Assembly: GCA_003164475.1 (NCBI GenBank)
Contig: PLTL01000150.1
Span: forward strand, 1-7,111
Reading direction: 5' to 3'
Length of the DNA: 7,111 bases
From: Candidatus Dormiibacterota bacterium
Lineage (GTDB): Bacteria > Chloroflexota > Dormibacteria > UBA8260 > Bog-877
In this document: piece by piece, positions 1-5,395 of the stretch
Layout: each line of letters begins with the position of its first letter
How positions within the stretch are numbered: the stretch's first letter is position 1
The notes under the pieces: generated by a model
What the model was told of the DNA's origin: nothing
Database searches by the model: none
The model's input: only the letters and a program-made list of their open reading frames with translations
Position numbers and translations under genes: made by a program

Positions 1-2
1 AC

Positions 3-77
3 GAGGAGACCGAGGCGCTGATGGCCGATGTCCGCGCTGCCCTCTATGGGCAACAGCGGGCTGTTGGCGCCCGGTGA
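3..77 (+). CDS. C-terminal end of an unidentified protein (5' part outside window)
   Basis: From base 3 an open frame runs 24 codons to a TGA at 75-77. It reads EETEALMADVRAALYG followed by QQRAVGAR. Third positions are mostly G or C and the charged/aliphatic pattern looks like an amphipathic helix, so it is probably the tail of a real gene entering from the left. The fragment is too short to assign a family. The ALYG-plus-basic ending loosely recalls the tail of IS607-type serine recombinases, which normally precede tnpB, and a TnpB relic lies 196 bp downstream. That link is a guess. It could equally be an unrelated chromosomal gene that marks the left border of the island. Confidence 0.45.
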   Translation, partial: EETEALMADVRAALYGQQRAVGAR

Positions 78-273
78 GGACCTTTCGCCGTTCTTCGCAC
101 CATCCGGAACTGCCGCACTATTCAGCGCCCTGGTGAGAACGTCCCGACCCGTCCCAGGCCTCAGAGCCCGCGATCGCCCGACCGGAGCGGAGGAAGATCG
201 ACGGGCTCCCGGATCTCGGCGTGCGCGCGGGCCCCGCGCTGTGCGAGCCGGTCGGGGGGCACGACGGACGCCG

Positions 274-438
274 ATGATCGTCCATCAGGCATACCGCTTT
301 GCCCTGGACCCGACCGCCGCGCAGCAGCGGGCGCTCGCCTCCCACGTGGGCGCGGCCCGATTCGCCTCCAACTGGGGGCTGGAGCCCGTCGGGGTGCCGG
401 CGACGGCACTGGCGAGGTGCTCCGGGTGCAGCTCGTGA
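274..438 (+). pseudogene. Truncated TnpB (IS605/IS607-family OrfB) N-terminal relic
   Basis: An ATG at 274 opens a frame beginning MIVHQAYRFALDPTAAQQ and continuing through LASHVGAARFASNWGL. This is the classic N-terminal helix-turn-helix region of TnpB/OrfB proteins (aromatic-rich first strand, 'L.PT..Q...L..H.GA.RF..NW'). Family members are usually about 350-450 residues long. Here the match ends at about residue 36 and the remaining 19 codons to the stop at 436-438 are unrelated, so the RuvC-like nuclease core and zinc finger are absent. In-frame codons back to 28 look like non-coding translation and are excluded. The relic marks past transposon activity at the left border of the defence island. 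It should be inactive as an RNA-guided nuclease. Confidence 0.7.
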
Positions 439-590
439 TGTCCTCCATTCTGAACCGTGTGAGGCGAATGGCAGCTTCTCTTGAGCCTTAGTGAAAGGAG
501 CCCCCCGGACTGGGCCGAGAACTGCTCGAGTCAGGCGGCGACGCCGCGCCCGGAACACGCCATCGGCGAGTGGCGATGACATCTCTGCCG

Positions 591-596
591 TAGACT
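591..596 (+). promoter_or_regulatory. Possible -10 element for a near-leaderless transcript of the GHKL ATPase gene
   Basis: TAGACT fits the actinobacterial TANNNT -10 pattern and ends 8 bases before the ATG at 605. A start site 7 bases downstream would leave a leader of about 2 bases. No Shine-Dalgarno sequence lies just upstream of 605, which agrees with leaderless initiation. No convincing -35 hexamer is visible at 16-18 bp, so this is a weak call. Confidence 0.35.
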
Positions 597-604
597 GCTC
601 GCCG

Positions 605-2674
605 ATGAGCACGGCGCCCTCCCCACAGCCACCACAACCAAAGCGGCTCGAGCTCAGGTTCCACGGTCGGGTCATCGACCACCTGGGTATTCAGATGTAT
701 CAGAGTCCCGTCGCGGCGGTCGCGGAGCTCGTGGCAAACGCCTGGGACGCCGATGCGGACAACGTCCGAATATCCCTGCCCCAGACGATCCAGCTCGATG
801 CCGAATTCGCCATCGCGGATGATGGCGTCGGGATGAGTTTCGCGCAGTGCCAAGACCGGTTCCTGGTCGTAGGCTACAATCGGAGGGGAGACGATCCTGC
901 CGCGCACACCGATCGCGGCCGTCCTGTCCTCGGTCGCAAAGGCATCGGCAAGTTCGCAGGCTTTGGTATCGCGAGCAGACTCGACATCACCACGGTCAGT
1001 GCGGAGAACGGCGAGATGACCCGCTTTCATCTCGACCTCGAGGCAGTAAGGTCCGGCAAAGAGTACGCAGACCCTGAGCCCATTGACATTGATGTACTCG
1101 AATACCTGCCGCCAGACGACGCGCGACGTGCCCAACACGGTACGACTGTCCGCTTGAGCGGCTTAACTATCAAGCGGCGCAGCAGCCCCGAAGCCTTCGC
1201 GCGGTCGATGGCGCGTAGGTTTCTCATGCACGAACAGGTCGAGGATTTCAAAGTCTTCGTCGACGACTTGGACATCTCAGCCGTCGGCGACGAAATCGGC
1301 AGCGTCGAGTTCGAGTACCCTCGGGACCTGCCGCCGGAGTATCGAGATGACGTCGCTACCCGGGACGGCTGGGGCGACGAGACGCTGCCAGACGGCAACG
1401 GCATCAGCTGGCGCATCGTCTTCTACGGCAAGCCAATCAATGAAGAAGAGTTGACGGGCGTGGCCGTATTCGCCCACGGGAAGCTGGTCCAGAGGCCATT
1501 CTTCTTCAACCTAACCGGCGGGCTCGGTGGACAGCACGGTCAGGCATACCTGTCAGGGCGAGTTGAAGCAAGTTTCCTCGACGAACAGACTGAGGATCTG
1601 GTCTCTACGGAACGCCAAAGGGTGTCGTGGGAGCACGAAACCGCAACACCGTTGCTCGAGTGGGGTCAAAGGCGCGTTCAGCAGCTGCTTCGCCTGTGGC
1701 AGCAGTCTCGGGCGGAGAAGAAGGTGGCAGCGCTTACCGAGCGTCTCCGGCCACTCGGCGAGCGACTTGGACGCCTGCCAACCGAAGAGCGCCGCGTCAT
1801 CGAGCGAGCTCTCCAGAACATAGCCAGGGTATCTGCGCTAGACGACGATTCGTTTGAGCGCATCGCTCGTTCGGTGCTGACCGTGTGGGAGGGGGGTAGG
1901 CTTCAGGGTCTTATACGTGAGCTGGCGGCCTCGGAGAGTTTCGACGACACCAAGTTCATCCGACTGCTCACGGAAGTGGATGTCCTCACCGCGCTGCATA
2001 CGGCCGAGGCGATCCGAACCCGCCTCGAAGCTATCCATGCCCTGAAGGCCAAGATCGCGGGCAAGGAGCTTGAGAAGACCCTACGAGATCACGTCGCCCA
2101 ACACCCGTGGCTCATTGCGCCGGAGTGGGATACATTCCGAATCGAGAAGAGAGTCGATCACGTCCTTACCGACGCGGCTCGCACGTCCGGTATCGACAAG
2201 GATCCCGAATGGGAGGGGCGCATCGATCTCGTTCTGTCGGCTGGCCGTGATCTCCTGGTCCTGGAGTTCATGCGGCCGGGAGTCACGCTGGACTGGAACC
2301 ACGTGGAGCGCTTCGAAAGGTATGTCCGGCTGGTGCGTGCGCATCTCGAAGGTCTCACCGGTTCGCCGTTCTATCAGGGGCGCGCCACGGGTTACGTCAT
2401 CGCCGACAACGTCTCGCGCGACGGAGCATTGGTCGACAAGCTGAACAACCTCGCGCAAGACGGGATGCTTGCGATGGACTGGGCGCTCCTCTTTTCCCGC
2501 GCCGAGGCGTCTTGGCGCGAGTTCCTCGACATTCTCGTCGAGCGTACGCCTGAGGACCCGCGTCTCAGGGGGGTCGCAAGCGGTGCCGTTCTCCCGGAGG
2601 AGGCGAGCGACGATCAGGGAGCCGAGGGTCATCCGCCGCCAGGTGCAGGTCGTGAGGCGGGCCAGCCGCGTTGA
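605..2674 (+). CDS. GHKL (MutL/MORC-like) ATPase with C-terminal nuclease-like domain
   Basis: Predicted cytoplasmic ATPase of 689 residues. The ATP-binding GHKL fold occupies about residues 15-190. The N box is ELVANAWDA (E41, N45, D48), the G1 box is DDGVGM (72-77), the G2/lid is GRKGIGKFAGF (110-120), and HGTTVRL lies near 178-184. A transducer-like region follows (about 240-345), then a charged helical, probably coiled-coil stretch (350-410). Residues 485-600 resemble a PD-(D/E)xK fold: HPWL (500-503), GRIDLVL with D541, then LVLEFMRPG with E554. Position 556 is Met where the family lysine is expected. The last ~40 residues are low-complexity. The frame extends back to a GTG at 491, but those 38 residues are Arg-rich and unlike the family, so the ATG at 605 is preferred. 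MutL/MORC relatives accompany m5C methyltransferases and Vsr in R-M islands, so a restriction role is likely but inferred. Confidence 0.85.
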   Translation: MSTAPSPQPPQPKRLELRFHGRVIDHLGIQMYQSPVAAVAELVANAWDADADNVRISLPQTIQLDAEFAIADDGVGMSFAQCQDRFLVVGYNRRGDDPAAHTDRGRPVLGRKGIGKFAGFGIASRLDITTVSAENGEMTRFHLDLEAVRSGKEYADPEPIDIDVLEYLPPDDARRAQHGTTVRLSGLTIKRRSSPEAFARSMARRFLMHEQVEDFKVFVDDLDISAVGDEIGSVEFEYPRDLPPEYRDDVATRDGWGDETLPDGNGISWRIVFYGKPINEEELTGVAVFAHGKLVQRPFFFNLTGGLGGQHGQAYLSGRVEASFLDEQTEDLVSTERQRVSWEHETATPLLEWGQRRVQQLLRLWQQSRAEKKVAALTERLRPLGERLGRLPTEERRVIERALQNIARVSALDDDSFERIARSVLTVWEGGRLQGLIRELAASESFDDTKFIRLLTEVDVLTALHTAEAIRTRLEAIHALKAKIAGKELEKTLRDHVAQHPWLIAPEWDTFRIEKRVDHVLTDAARTSGIDKDPEWEGRIDLVLSAGRDLLVLEFMRPGVTLDWNHVERFERYVRLVRAHLEGLTGSPFYQGRATGYVIADNVSRDGALVDKLNNLAQDGMLAMDWALLFSRAEASWREFLDILVERTPEDPRLRGVASGAVLPEEASDDQGAEGHPPPGAGREAGQPR

Positions 2675-2929
2675 TCGACGGTCCCCGGCCGATCGACTGA
2701 CATGCGCTATGCAAGGGCGCGCGAGCATTCGGCTACACCACCGATCTCTGACCCTCCAGCGAAACTGACGACCCTATCACCGCGCACGAAGAAGGCTCCG
2801 AGCACCAACCCGGCCCGGGCCAGCGGAAGTAGGCGCTCGACGGCGGACACCAGCGGGTAGCAATAGCGGGTCGCCGACGAACTACGGCGCCTCGTCTCGG
2901 CACCGACAGCCCCGCGAGCGAGATGGCCG

Positions 2930-2945
2930 CCGGCCGGCCGGCCGG
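2930..2945. repeat. 16-bp perfect palindrome of four CCGG units
   Basis: CCGGCCGGCCGGCCGG is self-complementary over 16 bases and lies between two convergent genes. It could help to end transcription from both sides as a GC-only hairpin, could be a protein site, or could be a chance simple repeat in GC-rich DNA. No U-tract follows it on either strand. Confidence 0.5.
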
Positions 2946-2949
2946 GAAG

Positions 2950-2958
2950 TTATCCACA
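2950..2958 (+). promoter_or_regulatory. Single consensus DnaA box
   Basis: TTATCCACA matches the TTATNCACA DnaA-box consensus exactly. It starts 5 bases after the CCGG palindrome. I see no second box, no AT-rich unwinding region and no rep or dnaA gene nearby, so an origin is not supported. It may be a chance match or a titration/regulatory site. Confidence 0.35.
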
Positions 2959-3053
2959 GAGTCCACCGCTGTGACGCTCCACGGACCCGCGAAGCGCCGT
3001 CGTGCGGTCACTCGCTCAAACGGCTCGCGACGCCAGCTTCGCTGGAGTGCCCG

Positions 3054-3668
3054 CTAGGAAATGGACGCCCGAGCCATCCCCTGCAGCGTCGAGATCCAGA
3101 CCTCGAATCTCAGGGCGCCCCCCGTCAAAGTCTCCGTCAAGTAGTTGTGCACCTCGGGTGTCGTAGCCACACCGATTACACTTCGTGCCGTTCTGCCCGC
3201 AAGAGCGCCGCGGTGCGCGAAGAAGTTGCGAACTGCCCGCAACTCCTCGAGAGGCGCTGGCGTCGCTCCGAGCGCGGCTGAGACGGCGGCGAAGTTGGGG
3301 ATTCCGAGGCGGTTCGCCGCATCGATCGCCTCCGTCGGATCGAACCACTTTGGTTGCCAGTATCCCGGCTTCCTCGCTCGCCCGGCGAACGTCGCCCTCA
3401 GCCTGTCCAAAGCCACTCGGGGAGCGGCGTATCTTCGCGCAATCAGTACGCCGCTTGTCGTCCGTACCGATCCGACCGCTGAGAGTAGTACGAGATCTTG
3501 ACTGAACGCTCCCCATCGGTCCTGGAGTTTGACCACCGCGCCCTCGCGAGCCAGTTCGTGACTTGGGCTGCAAGCGCTCGTGAGAGGGGCCCTGGTAGCC
3601 GCAACAAACGCCGAGCCAATGTCAGACGAACTCAGTAGGAATCCTGCGTACAGTCTGGCGAGCTCCAC
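3054..3668 (-). CDS. HEPN-domain protein, probable RNase or toxin partner of the DUF262 protein
   Basis: A 204-residue soluble protein with no signal peptide or membrane segment. Near residues 140-153 it carries LEELRAVRNFFAHRG. R147-N148 and H152 form the Rx4H signature of HEPN nucleases, which usually cut RNA in toxin-antitoxin and abortive-infection systems. Upstream conserved-looking parts are LQDRWGAFSQDLVLLSA (48-64) and PKWFDPTEAIDAANRLGIPN (106-125), both typical of helical HEPN relatives. The first codon is GTG at 3668, three bases after the stop of the DUF262 gene, with no good Shine-Dalgarno. Expression probably depends on translational coupling in a two-gene operon. RNA cleavage is inferred from the motif. 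HEPN proteins with an intact motif can also serve as non-catalytic partners. I cannot assign a named subfamily with certainty. Confidence 0.72.
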   Translation of the reverse strand: MELARLYAGFLLSSSDIGSAFVAATRAPLTSACSPSHELAREGAVVKLQDRWGAFSQDLVLLSAVGSVRTTSGVLIARRYAAPRVALDRLRATFAGRARKPGYWQPKWFDPTEAIDAANRLGIPNFAAVSAALGATPAPLEELRAVRNFFAHRGALAGRTARSVIGVATTPEVHNYLTETLTGGALRFEVWISTLQGMARASIS

Positions 3669-3671
3669 GGC

Positions 3672-4736
3672 CTATACAGCAGGCTGACCCTGAACGGCTT
3701 CGAGGTAGACCGGGAAACGTAGCCGACGAGAGGCGATTCTTTGGGTGGACGAGCGCGATGCCCGCCAAAACGCACGAGCTCTTTCGCTGCCGCTCGGATC
3801 GTCCTGGTCGATCAAACGCCCGAGCTCGTACAGAGCTGCAACGATGACCTCGGAGTCCGCGAGGTCGGCCTGTTCGCTTAGAAGGGCGTCGAGCTCGCCG
3901 CGCGGGATACCCACCGTGGCGCAAGCGACCGCCGCAAATACCATTAGGAAGTGAGGTCCGCTGTGCAACGGGGTGTCAACCAGCGGAGCTCTGAGCTCAT
4001 TACTGAGCCGCGGGAGAATCTCCTCAAGAGCCGCCTCCACACGTAGCCGATCGAAGCCTCCGTTGTACCTCTGGTAGAGCGCGTCGATTCTCGGCTGGCC
4101 TCCGTCGTGGACCCCCTCAAGGAGGATGCCAAACATCTCAGCCATGAGCGAATCGTTCAGGAGACGCACGCGTTCTCGCGTCGATACGACCCGCAGGTCC
4201 TCCCAAAGGACCTTCCACTTATTGGATGCCTCGTGCACCGCCCACTTGAAATCGCCTTGGTACTTAGCATGACGGAGCTCGGGTGGATTGACTGGGACGG
4301 TATAGGAGTTCAGGCGAGCGAAGATCTCGAGGACGCTGTCGTCAGATGCATCGATCAGCTGATCAACGCTGACCCTGTAGCCAAGAAAACGCTCCTTGAG
4401 CTCGTCCGGCAGTGAGGAGTAGCGAAGGCCCTGAAACTCCTTGGCCCTAACGCCGAGCGCAAACTTGTCCTCCGCAAACTCGATGATCGTGCGAAGGCGC
4501 TGCTGGCCGTCGACGATCTCCCGGTAGGCACGCTGTGTTTGGAGATCTACTGACGTCCGCATGAACACCTTGGGCATAGGCAAGCGCCTAAGCACGGTGT
4601 CGATGAGATACGTCTTGGCTATGGTGGGCCACACGGACTGCCTCTGAAACTCCGGATTCAGCTTCAACTGCTTCTTCTCGTTCCAGTCGAGAAAATCCGC
4701 GACAGCGAACTGTTCCAGATTCGAACTGACCACCAC
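3672..4736 (-). CDS. DUF262 (ParB/GmrS-N-like) protein
   Basis: A 354-residue soluble protein. The DUF262 domain covers about residues 8-160. It contains LNPEFQRQSVW (26-36), IVDGQQRLRTI (74-84, the DGQQR signature) and FARLNSYTVPVNPPELR (139-155). DUF262 is the ParB-like NTPase/nuclease domain found at the N-terminus of type IV enzymes such as GmrSD. The C-terminal half is mostly helical, ends in an Arg-rich stretch, and has no HNH (DUF1524) motif, so the usual nuclease half is absent. The start is GTG at 4736, supported by AGGAG five bases upstream; a second GTG follows directly. The HEPN gene begins 3 bp after the stop, so the two very likely form an operon and perhaps a complex. The gene is divergent from the methyltransferase operon. 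Nucleotide hydrolysis or DNA sensing is family knowledge; its target here is unknown. Confidence 0.87.
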   Translation of the reverse strand: MVVSSNLEQFAVADFLDWNEKKQLKLNPEFQRQSVWPTIAKTYLIDTVLRRLPMPKVFMRTSVDLQTQRAYREIVDGQQRLRTIIEFAEDKFALGVRAKEFQGLRYSSLPDELKERFLGYRVSVDQLIDASDDSVLEIFARLNSYTVPVNPPELRHAKYQGDFKWAVHEASNKWKVLWEDLRVVSTRERVRLLNDSLMAEMFGILLEGVHDGGQPRIDALYQRYNGGFDRLRVEAALEEILPRLSNELRAPLVDTPLHSGPHFLMVFAAVACATVGIPRGELDALLSEQADLADSEVIVAALYELGRLIDQDDPSGSERARAFWRASRSSTQRIASRRLRFPVYLEAVQGQPAV

Positions 4737-4741
4737 CGATG

Positions 4742-4746
4742 CTCCT
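4742..4746 (-). promoter_or_regulatory. Shine-Dalgarno site of the DUF262 gene
   Basis: On the minus strand AGGAG lies 5 bases before the GTG at 4736 and fixes that codon as the start. It is the clearest ribosome binding site in this half of the window. It sits partly inside a 5-bp inverted repeat CCTAT-N8-ATAGG (4744-4761) that might affect access to it. Confidence 0.7.
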
Positions 4747-5056
4747 ATTTGGCGAGATAGGTAAGTTGCGGGTGGATCACCGCACTGCCCGGGTCATTAT
4801 GTGCCGCCAGCGAGCTGTTTGCGGCTCGGCGCAAGCAATCGCAGTGGCTCCTGGTGATCTTCGCGCGGCCGCCGATTCGCAGCCTCGGAGGCTCAAGTTG
4901 TGGATGGTGGCGCGATTCACCGTTGCGCTCAGTACGGTGGGTTCAGACTCCGCCCGGCCACCCTGCTCTACCGCGACCAGGTCCCCAATGGTCCGCCTGG
5001 CACGGCTCCACGTAACCGCGGCTCAGTTCCAGAAGTTACGTATTGAAAAACTCCGG
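4747..5056. other. Divergent intergenic region between the two operons
   Basis: About 310 bp separate the DUF262 ribosome binding site from the promoter of the XRE gene. The minus-strand promoter of the DUF262-HEPN operon should lie here. A CATAAT hexamer on the minus strand (4796-4801) is the best -10 I see, but no matching -35 is evident. A 7-bp inverted repeat sits at the right end. A plus-strand frame starting at the ATG at 4739 runs out of register into the XRE gene and has no protein-like character. A start-less minus-strand open frame here is discussed in the findings. Confidence 0.5.
5010..5041. repeat. Inverted repeat ACGTAAC-N18-GTTACGT, candidate operator
   Basis: Two perfect 7-base arms (5010-5016 and 5035-5041) are separated by 18 bases. 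The right arm ends 15 bases before the -35 hexamer of the XRE gene. The spacing between arm centres is 25 bp, so a dimeric regulator could bind both. The neighbouring XRE protein is a natural candidate, but nothing proves it. Confidence 0.4.
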
Positions 5057-5085
5057 TTGACGTTCACTTCAGCCGCGCGTATGAT
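5057..5085 (+). promoter_or_regulatory. Strong sigma70/SigA-type promoter of the XRE-methyltransferase-Vsr operon
   Basis: TTGACG (5057-5062) and TATGAT (5080-5085) are separated by exactly 17 bp, and each hexamer differs from consensus at one position. The standard start site, 7 bases past the -10, is base 5092, which is the G of the GTG start codon of the XRE gene. The promoter therefore predicts a leaderless mRNA, which agrees with the absence of a Shine-Dalgarno sequence there. Confidence 0.75.
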
Positions 5086-5087
5086 AC
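5079..5087. promoter_or_regulatory. Palindrome GTATGATAC covering the -10 element
   Basis: GTAT-G-ATAC is a perfect inverted repeat with one central base and lies exactly over the -10 hexamer. XRE-type repressors and R-M control proteins often bind short palindromes at their own promoters, so it may be an autoregulatory operator. With 4-bp arms, chance is not excluded. Confidence 0.3.
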
Positions 5088-5091
5088 TGCT

Positions 5092-5310
5092 GTGTCGGAC
5101 ACGCGCCATCGCCTCGTGGAATTGCGTCACGACGCCAAACTCACCCAGGAGGAGGTGGCCCGCCGGGTCCGCGTTTCCGCCCGGAGCGTCGCCGCATGGG
5201 AGAGTGGCTCAGCGCTACCCCGACGAGCCAATGAGCGGCGGCTCGCGAAGGCTCTCGGGGTTCGGATTGATGATCTCCGTCTGAGCCGTTCGGATACCGT
5301 GAGTGAGTAG
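5092..5310 (+). CDS. XRE-family helix-turn-helix regulator (control-protein-like)
   Basis: A 72-residue DNA-binding protein, essentially one HTH domain. Residues 18-57 read LTQEEVARRVRVSARSVAAW and then ESGSALPRRANERRLAKALG, the standard XRE pattern with the recognition helix around residues 28-37. The start is GTG at 5092, placed exactly at the predicted transcription start, so the message is probably leaderless. Size, type and position directly upstream of a DNA methyltransferase match control (C) proteins of R-M systems, which time expression of methylase and nuclease. That role is inferred from context. The canonical C-box sequence is not visible; the palindrome over the -10 and the ACGTAAC repeat are the alternative binding sites. 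The protein could also regulate the divergent DUF262-HEPN operon. Confidence 0.85.
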   Translation: MSDTRHRLVELRHDAKLTQEEVARRVRVSARSVAAWESGSALPRRANERRLAKALGVRIDDLRLSRSDTVSE

Positions 5311-5395
5311 GCCAAGCAGCGGCCGTTCCGCGACGTCGGTGCCGTTCCAGCTTACGTCTCCGTCGGCTCTCTCCACCCCTTCAGCGGCCGGTGTG

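Larger units (their letters stand above)
2675..3053. other. Convergent intergenic region, no supported gene
   Basis: This 379-bp stretch separates the ends of the GHKL ATPase gene and the HEPN gene, which converge on it. No frame here has both a credible start and a recognisable product. It contains a GGCCCGGGCC palindrome at 2812-2821, a 7-bp direct repeat AGCGGGT at 2852-2858 and 2865-2871, a CCGG-repeat palindrome and a DnaA box. An imperfect 9-bp inverted repeat (2837-2845 with 2872-2880, one mismatch) could form a weak hairpin. No U-tract terminator is visible. Confidence 0.6.

Noticed and set aside
28..273. In-frame N-terminal extension (82 codons) in front of the TnpB relic
   Set aside because: It has Arg/Pro/Gly-rich composition with no resemblance to TnpB; the family N-terminus begins at the ATG at 274.
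491..604. GTG at 491 as start of the GHKL ATPase
   Set aside because: It adds 38 Arg-rich residues not expected in the family; the AGGAG near 496 lies after this GTG, so it does not support it, and the ATG at 605 gives a normal N-terminus.
488..1138. Long antisense frames over the GHKL ATPase gene (488-1138 and 2081-2728, minus strand, each ~215 codons)
   Set aside because: They are mirror frames of a well-supported GC-rich gene with clear motifs; neither shows a recognisable domain.
2930..2958. Replication origin
   Set aside because: There is only one DnaA box, no AT-rich region, and no replication gene in the window.
4739..5284. Plus-strand frame of 181 codons from the ATG at 4739
   Set aside because: It runs out of register through the XRE gene and no protein-like motif is visible.
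5303..5395. GTG at 5303 as methyltransferase start overlapping the XRE stop
   Set aside because: The position would suit translational coupling, but the extra 31 residues are low-complexity and precede the usual family start just before motif I; kept only as an alternative.
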